This document shows, piece after piece, positions 1-8,715 of a stretch of 64,000 nucleotides of DNA. Source of the DNA: Bifidobacterium subtile (GTDB lineage Bacteria > Actinomycetota > Actinomycetes > Actinomycetales > Bifidobacteriaceae). The notes under the pieces were generated by a model that was not told the origin of the DNA, did not search any database, and was given only the letters and a program-made list of their open reading frames with translations. The stretch covers positions 372,001 through 436,000 of the forward strand of contig NZ_JGZR01000006.1 of assembly GCF_000741775.1 (NCBI RefSeq). The letters run 5' to 3'. Positions within the stretch are counted from its first letter, which is position 1, and every line of letters starts with the position of its first letter. The translations under genes and the position numbers were made by a program.

Positions 1-1
1 G

Positions 2-556
2 GATCATTGCACATTTCTGACCGACGATGACCTCGACGCGCTGGCCGCCACATGGCTCGGCAAGCAGCCCGGAGCATGGTGTGAAACGTCAGCTGAAGCG
101 TCGCCCGAGGCATCAGCTGCAACATCGCCCGAAACGCAGTCCGCCGCATCCGCATTGGAGCGTCAATACGGCACGGTCGCAACCTATCTGCCTGCGGTTG
201 AATTCTCGACCAAGCAGCCTTATCCGGATATGCGCCGCGCCATCGCCGCAGGCGTGCCCATCGCCATCGCCTCCGACTGCAACCCGGGCACCTGCTTCTC
301 TGACTCGATTCCCTTTGCCATTGCTATCGCCGTGCGCGAGATGGGATTGACCATCGCGCAAGCCGTCTGGGCGGCGACGGCTGGCGGCGCGCTCGCTCTG
401 CGCCGCAGCGATATCGGCGTGATTCGCGCAGGCGCGAAAGCCTATTTCGCGCTCGTGGACGCGCCCTCCTACGCACATATCGCCTACCGACCCGGCGTGC
501 CGATTACGCACGCGCTCGACCTGGGCGGGCATGACCAGCCGCCGCACCGAGGTTAG
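2..556 (+). CDS. hutI: Imidazolonepropionase, C-terminal part (5' end outside window)
   Basis: This is the C-terminal third of HutI, which hydrolyses 4-imidazolone-5-propionate to N-formimino-glutamate, the third step of histidine degradation. The frame is open from base 2, so the gene begins before the window. A DHCTFL segment near the start and the ASDCNPGT motif (about base 271) are typical of this amidohydrolase family. An Ala/Ser/Glu/Thr-rich stretch between them (about bases 80-155) looks like a species-specific loop insertion. The TAG stop lies 93 bp before hutU on the same strand, so the two are probably one operon. Identification is firm; only the missing N-terminus limits it. Confidence 0.9.
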   Translation, partial: DHCTFLTDDDLDALAATWLGKQPGAWCETSAEASPEASAATSPETQSAASALERQYGTVATYLPAVEFSTKQPYPDMRRAIAAGVPIAIASDCNPGTCFSDSIPFAIAIAVREMGLTIAQAVWAATAGGALALRRSDIGVIRAGAKAYFALVDAPSYAHIAYRPGVPITHALDLGGHDQPPHRG

Positions 557-649
557 GACAACGCGATTAGAGCCGCACAATTAGGGCAACACAACACCAG
601 ACACCATTTCATAACCACCATCTCGTAACTACCACAGAAAGAAGCCACC

Positions 650-2707
650 ATGACACAACTCACCTCCACCCAACCCACCGCCGCCACCCAACCCACTGCC
701 ACCGCACAAGCCATCGTGCTCAACCCCATCAGCGAGCTGCCGCCGATGCCGAAATTCGACCCGACGATTCGCCGCGCCCCCTCGCGCGGATACCGCCTGA
801 GCAAGGCCCAAACCAAGGTCGCGCTGAAGAACGCACTGCGCTACATCGCGCCGGAACTGCACGAGCAGCTCATCCCGGAATTCCTTGAGGAGCTCAGAAC
901 CTACGGGCGCATCTACGGCTACCGTTTCCGCCCTGTCGGGCGCATCTGGGGCAAGCCCGTCGACCAGTACCAAGGCAACTGCTTGGAAGGCAAGGCGTTC
1001 CAGGTCATGATCGACAACAATCTCGATTTCGAGGTGGCGCTGTATCCCTACGAGCTGGTCACTTACGGCGAAACCGGCTCCGTGTGCCACGACTGGATGC
1101 AGTACGTGATGATCAAGCGCTACCTGCAGATCCTCACCGACCATCAGACGCTGGCGATGGAATCCGGGCATCCGCTAGGACTGTTCCCCTCCGAGCCGAA
1201 CCAGCCGCGCGTCATTATTACCAACGGCTTGATGGTGGGCATGTACGACAATCTCGACGACTGGGAAATCGCCGAGGAGATGGGCGTGGCGAACTACGGG
1301 CAGATGACCGCCGGCGGCTGGATGTACATCGGGCCGCAGGGCATCGTGCACGGCACCTTCAACACGCTGCTCAACGCCGGCCGTCAGTTCCTTGGCGTGC
1401 CAGAAAACGATGACCTCTCCGGCAAGCTGTTCGTCTCCTCCGGCATGGGCGGCATGTCCGGCGCGCAGCCCAAGGCGATTAAGCTGGCCGGCGGCGTGGG
1501 CGTCATCGCCGAAGTGGACGCCTCGCGCATCCAGACCCGCCTGAGCCAGGGCTGGGTGGACGAGGTCGTGGACGACCTGCCCAAGGCTTTCGACATCGCC
1601 GACGAGGCGCGCAGGAACGGCGAGGCCGTGTCCATCGCGTACACGGGCAATGTGGTGGATCTGCTGCAATACGCGGTCGACCATGACGTGCGGATCGATC
1701 TGCTGAGCGACCAGACCTCCTGCCACGCGGTGTACGAGGGCGGCTACTGCCCGGCTGGCATCACCTTCGCCGAACGTACACGGCTGCTCGCCGAGGACCC
1801 GGAGCGCTTTCGGCAGCTCGTCGACGAATCGCTCGTCAGGCATATTCATCTGGTCGAGGAGCTGCACCAGCGCGGCACGTACTTCTTCGATTATGGCAAC
1901 TCCTTCCTCAAGTCCTGCTTCGACGCCGGCGCGAAGGAGCTTTCGGGCAACGGCGTGGATGACAAGGACGGCTTCACGCTGCCCAGCTACGTGGAAGACA
2001 TCATGGGCCCGCACCTGTTCGACTACGGTTACGGCCCCTTCCGCTGGGTGTGCCTGAGCGGCAAGGAATCCGACCTGATGGACACCGATGCGGCCGCGAT
2101 GGCGTGCATCGACCCGGAGCGCCGTAGCCAGGATCGCGACAACTACAACTGGATCTCGGCCGCCGAAGAGGCGAAGCTCGTGGTCGGCACGCAGGCGCGC
2201 ATCCTGTATCAGGACTGCGAAGGGCGCATGCGCATCGCCCTGCGGTTCAACGAGATGGTGCGCGAAGGGCTGGTCGGGCCTATCATGCTCGGGCGCGACC
2301 ATCACGACGTCTCCGGCACCGATTCGCCCTTCCGCGAGACCTCGAATATCAAGGACGGCTCGAACGTCATGGCTGACATGGCCGTGCAGTGCTTCGCGGG
2401 CAACTGCGCGCGCGGCATGAGCCTCGTCACGCTGCACAACGGTGGTGGCGTAGGCATCGGACGCGCCATCAACGGCGGCTTCGGCCTGGTGCTCGACGGC
2501 TCCGAGCGTGTGGATCGGATCATCCAGTCCGCGATGCTGTGGGATGTAATGAGCGGTGTGGCCCGACGCTCGTGGGCGCGCAACCCGCACGCGATGGAGG
2601 TCGTCGACGATTTCAACGCCGCACACGACGCCACCGGCGCCGCGCACATCACCGTCCCCCAAGTCGCGCCGGACGACGACGCGCTCATCGACGCGGCGCT
2701 GGCGTAA
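650..2707 (+). CDS. hutU: Urocanate hydratase (urocanase), long eukaryote-like form
   Basis: Urocanase converts urocanate to imidazolonepropionate with bound NAD+. At 685 residues it is well above the ~550 residues of Pseudomonas or Bacillus HutU and close to animal urocanase (about 676). The order SGHPLGLFPS, ITNG, YGQMTAGG and YIGPQGIVHGT around residues 175-240 follows the animal-type sequence. The NAD-binding SGMGGMSGAQ and the C-terminal HNGGGVGIG are both present, so it looks functional. The ATG is preceded only by a weak GAAAGAAG ribosome site. It follows hutI and ends before a strong hairpin at 2866, so it is likely the last gene of a hutI-hutU transcript. Confidence 0.95.
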   Translation: MTQLTSTQPTAATQPTATAQAIVLNPISELPPMPKFDPTIRRAPSRGYRLSKAQTKVALKNALRYIAPELHEQLIPEFLEELRTYGRIYGYRFRPVGRIWGKPVDQYQGNCLEGKAFQVMIDNNLDFEVALYPYELVTYGETGSVCHDWMQYVMIKRYLQILTDHQTLAMESGHPLGLFPSEPNQPRVIITNGLMVGMYDNLDDWEIAEEMGVANYGQMTAGGWMYIGPQGIVHGTFNTLLNAGRQFLGVPENDDLSGKLFVSSGMGGMSGAQPKAIKLAGGVGVIAEVDASRIQTRLSQGWVDEVVDDLPKAFDIADEARRNGEAVSIAYTGNVVDLLQYAVDHDVRIDLLSDQTSCHAVYEGGYCPAGITFAERTRLLAEDPERFRQLVDESLVRHIHLVEELHQRGTYFFDYGNSFLKSCFDAGAKELSGNGVDDKDGFTLPSYVEDIMGPHLFDYGYGPFRWVCLSGKESDLMDTDAAAMACIDPERRSQDRDNYNWISAAEEAKLVVGTQARILYQDCEGRMRIALRFNEMVREGLVGPIMLGRDHHDVSGTDSPFRETSNIKDGSNVMADMAVQCFAGNCARGMSLVTLHNGGGVGIGRAINGGFGLVLDGSERVDRIIQSAMLWDVMSGVARRSWARNPHAMEVVDDFNAAHDATGAAHITVPQVAPDDDALIDAALA

Positions 2708-2808
2708 GGGTGCGGCTGTTGCTGTTGGAGATATCGGCATGAACCTATCGGATGGCATGGCGCGATGAACTAAAGTGCATCATTGCCATCCGGCAAAATT
2801 GCGGTTAT

Positions 2809-2826
2809 GTATATGCTTGCATATAC
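2809..2826. promoter_or_regulatory. Perfect 8-bp palindrome downstream of hutU
   Basis: GTATATGC and GCATATAC form 8-bp perfect arms around a TT spacer between the hutU stop and its terminator. It could be a protein-binding palindrome or a weak RNA hairpin. No partner can be named from the sequence. Confidence 0.3.
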
Positions 2827-2865
2827 GACGAGCATGGGCCAGCAGGTTTGTGATCGTTGGTAGGC

Positions 2866-2889
2866 TAGGGGCTGCTTCGGCAGCCCCTA
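2866..2889 (+). terminator. Intrinsic terminator of the hutI-hutU transcript
   Basis: TAGGGGCTGC and GCAGCCCCTA form a perfect 10-bp stem closed by a stable TTCG tetraloop. A short T-rich stretch (2894-2897) follows. It is the first strong hairpin after hutU. Confidence 0.75.
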
Positions 2890-2984
2890 AGCATTTTCGC
2901 CTAAATTGCAAATTATGAGGGCGCTTGCTCAGGGTTAAGTAAAAACCTAAAAACGTGAGCTAAATGTTGAGAGAATCGCGGTCC

Positions 2985-3400
2985 GCTCGTCTTTCCGCCC
3001 TCGCATAGCGTCCAGATTTTCGCTGCTCTCCATTTATTAGGCACATTGTTGGGTGAAACTGCCTGCGCATGGTCGTGTGCATCATTGTCAGACATCATGA
3101 AATGGCGGAATTCCAAGGATTATATGAATGCTTGAGAGGCTGCATACTTTCGCATGTGCCTAATAGACGAAAAAAGTGCCTAATGGATGAAAAAAGTGCT
3201 GAGTAAATGATCGCAACGTTGTCATGAATGGCTGCAAGCGATGGTTTCATCCGGAATCTTCGCTCGGCAACCGCTTTCGTCGTTTATTCAGCACTTTTTT
3301 CGTCTATTAGGCACTTCGCAAAGTAGACGACTGATTCCGTCTTGTTCGGTGCGTGGCATTTTGTCGGAATTCCGCCGTTTCTGAGTTGCTGTGTGTCGAA
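2985..3400 (-). repeat. Intergenic inverted-repeat element, copy 1 (minus orientation)
   Basis: This non-coding block between hutU and the IclR gene is one of three related elements in the window (others at 51631 and 54139). Read on the minus strand it has a GGAATTCC box with GCGG or CGCC next to it (3365-3377), then a large inverted repeat with one arm at 3284-3314 and the other at 3156-3206. The second arm carries an extra 20-bp unit, so the word GTGCCTAATAGACGAAAAAA plus GTGC occurs in both arms, followed by a variant beginning GTGCCTAATGGATG. A second GGAATTCC box lies at 3111-3118, and a further GTGCCTAATAAATGG word ends the element near 3030-3048. No open frame was recognised inside. 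Element limits are approximate. Confidence 0.7.
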
Positions 3401-3533
3401 GTCGCAACGACTATGCAACATATTTCCGCTGAATGTGCTTAATTAAATTCGTTTGGCGAGATTCGCAGGGCGACTGCACGAAGAACAGTTATAGAAATGT
3501 GAGCAACGCAGCCATTACCGCTGCGGCCGCGCT

Positions 3534-4277
3534 TCACGTCCCAAGCTGCTGGGAGACCTCTTGGCACGCTTTGACCAGGGAAGCTTCGCAGCGTTGCGTC
3601 TTGCCGGAGTCCATACGGTATGACGGCACGAGGATGCTCATGGCGGCGACGGGACGCCCGGCGACGAAGATCGGGCTGGAAATCGCGGTGACGTCCGGCT
3701 CCACGCCGTTGCGTTCGATGACGGATTCACCGAACGCAACCGTTCCGGACAATACTTGGCCTGCTGCCGAACTCCGGGCGGGAATGGACTTGCCGACCCA
3801 GCTGACGTGGCGAATCGCCTGCGAGCACTCCTCGATGGCAATGTACAAGCAGTCGCCTTCCGCATTGCGCACCGCCAGATACACCGATTCGTTGATGTCG
3901 CCCACCACCGAGCGCATCGCCGGCATTGCGATGCGCATGAGGTTGCTGCGGCTGAGCACGCTCGCACCAAGTCGCAGTAGCTCCGTGCCAGCGTGGAACA
4001 TGCCATCCTCGTCCCGGCTGACGAAGCCGCGCTGCGTCAAAGATCGCAGGAATCTCAGCGCGGTGCTGGGGGAGAGGTCGGCGTCCTTGGCGCATTCGGC
4101 GAGCGTGCAGCCGGCTTCCGTGTACCGCGCCGAGCAGACGATGGTCAGCAAGTCCAGAGCGCGGTCCACGGAGCGGATGGAATTGCCTGCGCCGGCTGAA
4201 CCGCCATGCGACGCGCCATTGCTGGCATTGCTGCCTGCTGATGCGTGGTTGTGTCCATCGGTGCCAAGTTCGTTCAT
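3534..4277 (-). CDS. IclR-family transcriptional regulator, probable hut regulator
   Basis: This is an IclR-type repressor or activator with an N-terminal winged helix (SIRSVDRALDLL, then a helix-turn-helix around LAECAKDADLSPSTALRFLRSL) and a C-terminal ligand-binding domain containing SYRMDSGKTQ near the end. It lies directly downstream of hutH on the same strand and faces the divergent transporter, so histidine or urocanate sensing is a reasonable inference. The start is uncertain. The ATG at 4277 gives 247 residues. An upstream ATG at 4421 overlaps the hutH stop (ATGCTGA) and would add 48 residues, including a Lys-Pro repeat encoded by a hexamer run. The 4277 start is preferred because the added segment looks non-native, but translational coupling from 4421 is possible. 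Confidence 0.85.
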   Translation of the reverse strand: MNELGTDGHNHASAGSNASNGASHGGSAGAGNSIRSVDRALDLLTIVCSARYTEAGCTLAECAKDADLSPSTALRFLRSLTQRGFVSRDEDGMFHAGTELLRLGASVLSRSNLMRIAMPAMRSVVGDINESVYLAVRNAEGDCLYIAIEECSQAIRHVSWVGKSIPARSSAAGQVLSGTVAFGESVIERNGVEPDVTAISSPIFVAGRPVAAMSILVPSYRMDSGKTQRCEASLVKACQEVSQQLGT

Positions 4278-4343
4278 AACTTCATTATCATCGCACGCCG
4301 TGTTTACTTGGCGAAATCCGGTGGTATTGCTACGCGTTTCTTT

Positions 4344-4371
4344 GGGCTTGGGCTTGGGCTTGGGCTTGGGC
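4344..4371. repeat. GGGCTT hexamer microsatellite
   Basis: Nearly five tandem copies of a 6-bp unit lie between hutH and the preferred start of the IclR gene. If translation starts at 4421 they encode Lys-Pro repeats. If it starts at 4277 they sit in the leader. Unit gain or loss would keep frame. Confidence 0.85.
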
Positions 4372-4414
4372 ATAAGCGGATGGCCGTCGCCTCTTACGAA
4401 GGCGGCAAGGCGTT

Positions 4415-5872
4415 TCAGCATGTGGCGATGTCGGCGATGAGGTCGTTTATGGATTGCAGGTCATCGCGCAGATCCCGGTCGGCTGTGTCGCTGCTGATGA
4501 CGGAGGTCAGCTCGAACAATCCCCGCAATGGGCTGGATTGCGGCAATTGCTCGTCGAGATGCTTCATTCGTGCAGCCCGTATCGCTACCAGCAGCTCGCA
4601 TGACACCATGGTGGTCAGCGCTTTTGTGGATCGTTGCAGTTGCTCTGCCTCGGTGGTTGCGAAAGAGGCGTCCTCTTCGAGCCCATTGGACAGCACTGCG
4701 CCATGGGCGCAAACAGGCGTGGCGGATGCGAAGATCTCGCCCTCGGCACTGGCAGCCACGTATTCCACAATCATGGTGCCGGACGTTCCTGCTTGTTCCG
4801 GTGCCAGAAAACGTGGGAGGCCGGTGTTCTTCGAGTCGTTGAAGCTGGTGATTCTCGCCAGCAGCAATGGCGCTTCCTGCGCGATGGCGAGTGATATTCC
4901 GGCGATTTCGTGGGCCAGCGCCGCTTGAAGGAAGGCGGCGTGATGGACCACATCAAGTCTTTCGGATAGGAACAAAGGATTTTCCTGCGCAATGTTGGCA
5001 ATGTCCAGTATTTGCTGTTCCAGACGATGCAAGCTGCGCAGGGTGCTGGCTCTCAGCGGCAGCCATGCTCTCAGCGCGTAGGCATCCTGGATATTGTGCG
5101 GCTCCCACGCGCAGCCATCCAGCAGACGTCGTATATTCTCCGCAGCGGGCTGCGCTTCATCCACTGCGACAGCCCGCGCCCCGGCCTCCTGCAGTGGTGA
5201 CGGATTGCCCGATTCGACGAGCATGGCGAGGGTGTACGCAACGGCTTCGGCATCGAGGATGCGTTGCAGCTCGACGCAGGTCAGCAAGGTCTCGCCCAAG
5301 GTCATGGCGCTGGAGCTGATGAACGGCAATGCGCTCTGCGAGGTGAAGTGCGCCAGCTGCCGTGCGTTGCCGTCCGCCTTGCCTTGGGCGTCTAGAAGCG
5401 GCCGCTCGCCGATCATGGCCAAGGCGGTTCCGGCCAGCGCCGTCAGATCTGCCGTGCCGACCGAACCGTAGCGACGCGGCTGCGGCAGTTTGTCGGCATT
5501 GAGCATATCGGCCAGCGATGGCAGTATGGCCGGGTCGATTCCCGAACCCGGATTGCAGAGCTGATTAAGGCGAATGGCCAGCATCGCCCGCACCTCCCGG
5601 CGCCCATAGGGCTTTCCGGCATCCACGGAATGGCTGCGCAGCAGACTGATGCCTTGAGATTCCTCATCAAGCGTGACTGTGGTCGTTTTGTTGGCGCCTA
5701 CGCCAGTGCCACGGCCATAGGTGGGGTGCATTCTGGCGATTTCACGCGCGTCAACATGGCATTGGCGAACCTGTTCCATGGCAGAAGGGTCGACGGCGAC
5801 ATGCGCGTTGCCTTCGACGATGTCTGTGAAAGCGTCGAGCGTGAGGTTCCCCTCAATGGTTATGGTCGGCAT
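4415..5872 (-). CDS. hutH: Histidine/aromatic ammonia-lyase family protein (HutH-like, atypical MIO region)
   Basis: It belongs to the histidine/phenylalanine ammonia-lyase superfamily, and its place beside hutI and hutU points to deamination of histidine to urocanate. With the ATG at 5872 it has 485 residues; an AGGAG site 7 nt upstream decides this start over an in-frame ATG at 5947. The N-terminal catalytic tyrosine region reads TYGRGTGVGAN (residues 51-61). The cofactor-forming segment, normally GSVG-ASG-DL, reads GSVGTADL (136-143): it is one residue shorter and lacks the Ala-Ser-Gly triad that cyclises to MIO. SSSAMTLGE and a late SNGLEED helix fit the fold. The role follows from context; how catalysis works without ASG is open. 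Confidence 0.8.
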   Translation of the reverse strand: MPTITIEGNLTLDAFTDIVEGNAHVAVDPSAMEQVRQCHVDAREIARMHPTYGRGTGVGANKTTTVTLDEESQGISLLRSHSVDAGKPYGRREVRAMLAIRLNQLCNPGSGIDPAILPSLADMLNADKLPQPRRYGSVGTADLTALAGTALAMIGERPLLDAQGKADGNARQLAHFTSQSALPFISSSAMTLGETLLTCVELQRILDAEAVAYTLAMLVESGNPSPLQEAGARAVAVDEAQPAAENIRRLLDGCAWEPHNIQDAYALRAWLPLRASTLRSLHRLEQQILDIANIAQENPLFLSERLDVVHHAAFLQAALAHEIAGISLAIAQEAPLLLARITSFNDSKNTGLPRFLAPEQAGTSGTMIVEYVAASAEGEIFASATPVCAHGAVLSNGLEEDASFATTEAEQLQRSTKALTTMVSCELLVAIRAARMKHLDEQLPQSSPLRGLFELTSVISSDTADRDLRDDLQSINDLIADIATC

Positions 5873-5971
5873 TGCATTTCTCCTGCTTGGTGTCCGAATA
5901 GGTGACATCGAATGGTGATGCACGTCAGCGGCCGATGGGTCGAGCATGGAATCCGAGTATAAAAAACAAAT

Positions 5972-6011
5972 ATTTCATTACATGAAATTAAGATGTTACT
6001 AGGTGGTAACA
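5972..6011. promoter_or_regulatory. Two palindromic operator candidates between hutH and the ABC operon
   Basis: The divergent intergenic region holds ATTTCAT-TAC-ATGAAAT (5972-5988) and TGTTAC-N6-GTAACA (5994-6011). Both lie upstream of hutH and of the ABC transporter. Their size suits an IclR-type dimer. Assignment to the neighbouring regulator is inference. Confidence 0.5.
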
Positions 6012-6092
6012 GTTATGGTTGCTTTTCGAAACGCTCCATTTTTAGTCTGGTCTCAATACCTGCAACGGACATGCACTTTAAAGGAGCGGGCA

Positions 6093-7184
6093 ATGATCGA
6101 ATTCGTATCGGTAACCAAGCAATATGACAATGGAACGGTCGCAGTAAACGATGTGAGCTTCACGGCGCCCACAGGCAAGATCACCGTTCTTGTCGGTCCC
6201 TCGGGCTGCGGGAAGACCACTTCGCTGCGCATGATCAACCGGCTGATCGAGCCGACGCAGGGCAGGATTCTGCTTGGCGGCATTGACAGCTCCGAAACGG
6301 ACGTCATCCAGATGCGCCGAGCCATCGGCTACGTCATTCAGAACGCCGGTCTTTTCCCCCATCGAAAAGTGATCGACAACATCGTCACTGTTCCGATGCT
6401 CAGCGGCAAAGACAAGAAGGCGTCGTACGAGCATGCTCGGGAGTTGCTGGATATCGTTGGATTGGGAGAGGAATACGCCGAACGATACCCTTGGCAGCTG
6501 TCTGGCGGCCAACAGCAAAGGGTCGGCGTGGCCCGCGCGCTCGCCGCCGATCCGAGCTACATGCTTATGGACGAACCGTTCAGTGCAGTAGACCCCATCG
6601 TGCGCAAGCAGCTGCAGGACGAGTTCCTGCGCATTCAGAAGACGTTTGCCAAGACGATCGTTCTGGTCACGCACGATATCGCGGAGGCTTTGAAGCTCGG
6701 CGACTATATCGCGGTGTTTCAGGAGGGCGGGCATCTGGTGCAATTCTCCGAACCTGCCGAATTGCTTCGGCACCCGGCGAACCATTTCGTCTCCGATTTC
6801 CTTGGCGCTGGACGCGGCTATGAAGAGCTGTCGTTTGTGTGCTCCGAGATGCCGATTTCCTCGGTCGGTACGATTCGTATCGGAGATGACTTTGGTCCGT
6901 CCACAGGTGGCGAGTGGCTTGTGGCTTGCAATAAGGAAGGCGAGGCAGTCGGCTGGGTTCGTCCCGATGGGCGAAGCGCTTGCGACGCCGACGCCATTGC
7001 CTATACCGCGACGGTACGTGAAGGAGCTGCGCCGTTGAAGGAATACCTGGATGCCGTGCTCGCCTCGCCGTGCGGCATGGCGATCGTCGAAAGGAAGGAC
7101 GGAGCTGGCTGGGGAGCGATTCATTGCTCGGACGTTATGGGCCAGCTCGTAGGCCGTGCCGAGGAATCTACGGAAAAGAGGTGA
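6093..7184 (+). CDS. ABC transporter ATP-binding protein, OpuCA/ProV/HutV type
   Basis: This is the ATPase of a quaternary-amine-uptake-family importer, 363 residues. Visible motifs are Walker A GPSGCGKT (35-42), signature LSGGQ (136-140), Walker B MLMDEP (157-162) and the H-loop VTHD. A C-terminal extension of about 110 residues follows, the place where OpuCA proteins carry regulatory domains, though no clear CBS motif could be read. The ATG at 6093 follows an AAGGAG site, which is preferred over an upstream in-frame ATG at 6003. It starts a four-gene operon divergent from hutH. The family covers glycine betaine/carnitine uptake and the HutXWV histidine importers; context favours histidine or a related imidazole. 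Confidence 0.9.
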   Translation: MIEFVSVTKQYDNGTVAVNDVSFTAPTGKITVLVGPSGCGKTTSLRMINRLIEPTQGRILLGGIDSSETDVIQMRRAIGYVIQNAGLFPHRKVIDNIVTVPMLSGKDKKASYEHARELLDIVGLGEEYAERYPWQLSGGQQQRVGVARALAADPSYMLMDEPFSAVDPIVRKQLQDEFLRIQKTFAKTIVLVTHDIAEALKLGDYIAVFQEGGHLVQFSEPAELLRHPANHFVSDFLGAGRGYEELSFVCSEMPISSVGTIRIGDDFGPSTGGEWLVACNKEGEAVGWVRPDGRSACDADAIAYTATVREGAAPLKEYLDAVLASPCGMAIVERKDGAGWGAIHCSDVMGQLVGRAEESTEKR

Positions 7185-7190
7185 AACGGG

Positions 7191-7838
7191 ATGAAATTCA
7201 CATGGATACTCGACAACTTGCCGATGATAGGCGAGCTGACCATTTCGCACTTGTTCTATACGCTGCTGCCCACCGTTATTGGTCTGGTAGTTTCCATTCC
7301 GCTGGGAGGAGTCGCCTACCGATATAGGAGGCTGTATGGAGTCATCGTCAACATCTCCAGCGTGCTGTACACCGTTCCGTCCTTGGCGTTGTTCGTGCTG
7401 TTGCCGAAAATACTGGGCACCAGGATTCTTGACCCGTTGAACGTAGTCATCGCGCTGACGGTCTACAGCGTGGCGCTGATGGTGCGTGAAGTCGCCGACG
7501 GACTCGCCTCCGTGCCTCATGAAGTGCTGGATGCGGCAGAGGGCATGGGGCTGACCAGCATGCAACGGTTCTTCCGCGTGGAATTGCCGGTGGCTTTGCC
7601 TGTGCTGTTCGGTGCGCTGCGCGTGGTGGTGGTTTCCAACATCTCCATAGTCACCGTTGCGGCGTTGGTGGGGATTTCGCAGTTGGGTTCGCTGTTCACC
7701 ATCGGCTTCTCCCGGCGGACATTCGTGCCCATCGTCGCTGGCTTGGTGATGTGCCTTGTGCTCGCGCTCGTTCTCGACAGGCTCATCGCCGCTTTAGGCA
7801 AGGCCGTAACCCCGTGGCGTGAAAGGAATATGGCATGA
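7191..7838 (+). CDS. ABC transporter permease, OpuCB/HutW type
   Basis: A 215-residue inner-membrane permease with about five to six hydrophobic segments. The cytoplasmic coupling loop has the EAA-type sequence VLDAAEGMGLTSMQRFFRVELPVALPVLFG (around residues 113-142). It starts 6 bp after the ATPase stop and its 3' end overlaps the next permease by 4 bp, so the operon is tightly coupled. It would form the channel as a heterodimer with the next protein. Confidence 0.9.
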   Translation: MKFTWILDNLPMIGELTISHLFYTLLPTVIGLVVSIPLGGVAYRYRRLYGVIVNISSVLYTVPSLALFVLLPKILGTRILDPLNVVIALTVYSVALMVREVADGLASVPHEVLDAAEGMGLTSMQRFFRVELPVALPVLFGALRVVVVSNISIVTVAALVGISQLGSLFTIGFSRRTFVPIVAGLVMCLVLALVLDRLIAALGKAVTPWRERNMA

Positions 7839-8527
7839 CGGACATCGTTGCATGGTTTATGAATCCAGCCCAGTGGGCTGGTGCGGATTCCATTCCTGTT
7901 CAAATCGGATGGCATGTGCTGTACTCGTTGATCGCAATGCTGATAGCGTTCCTGATTGCCTTTCCGCTTGGCGTTTATATCGGACATACTGGCAAAGGGG
8001 AATCGGTGATTGTCGGATTGGCGAACGCATTCCGCGCATTGCCGACGCTGGGTCTGCTGATTTTCATGGTGCTGATATTGGCGCCTCGGTTCTCGAGCAG
8101 ACTGGCGTTTGTGATTCCGGCGATGATCGTGCTTGTTGTTCTTGCGATTCCGCCTATTCTGAACGGCACCTGCCAAGGCATTCGCTCCATTGACCAGTCG
8201 GTGATTGACGCGGCGAAGGGCATGGGGCTGGATGGCCGCCAGATGGTTATGCGATTGGAGATTCCGTGCGCCGCGCCGCTGATTGTGTCCGGCATGAGGA
8301 GCGCCACGCTCCAAGTAGTGTCGACGGCTTCTGTCGCCGCCTATGTGTCATTGAACGGACTTGGACGATACATCATCGACGGCAGAGCCGCCAATGACTA
8401 TTCGCAGATGGCCGGCGGCGCGATTCTGATGGCGCTGCTCGCCGTCATCGTCGATCTGCTGATCTCGTGGGCAGGCAATGCCATGACATCGCCCGGACTG
8501 ACGCGCAGGATACGGGAGAGGGGGTGA
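7835..8527 (+). CDS. ABC transporter permease, OpuCD type
   Basis: The second permease of the same importer, 230 residues. Its EAA loop (VIDAAKGMGLDGRQ) matches that of the preceding gene. Its ATG overlaps the upstream stop as ATGA. It has about six hydrophobic segments. Two separate permease genes are typical of OpuC-type systems; ProW-type systems often have one. The substrate cannot be read from the permease itself. Confidence 0.9.
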   Translation: MTDIVAWFMNPAQWAGADSIPVQIGWHVLYSLIAMLIAFLIAFPLGVYIGHTGKGESVIVGLANAFRALPTLGLLIFMVLILAPRFSSRLAFVIPAMIVLVVLAIPPILNGTCQGIRSIDQSVIDAAKGMGLDGRQMVMRLEIPCAAPLIVSGMRSATLQVVSTASVAAYVSLNGLGRYIIDGRAANDYSQMAGGAILMALLAVIVDLLISWAGNAMTSPGLTRRIRERG

Positions 8528-8715
8528 TGCGTATCGGCCCATGCTTGCCGCCCGCTGTATGCCGCATATCCATCAATAACCTTGGCCGTTGAAACTGACG
8601 GTTTGTGCTTGCAGACGCCCTGCTCATAGACGTATTGCGCGTATGTGCATAGGTAATCAAAGCCGCCGTGAAATCTTAAAAACCTTGTAATGACGTAATG
8701 ACTAGGAGAACGCTT

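Noticed and set aside
3433..4440. Plus-strand open frame opposite the IclR gene
   Set aside because: Its translation has no domain and low-complexity composition, and the minus strand encodes a clear IclR protein.
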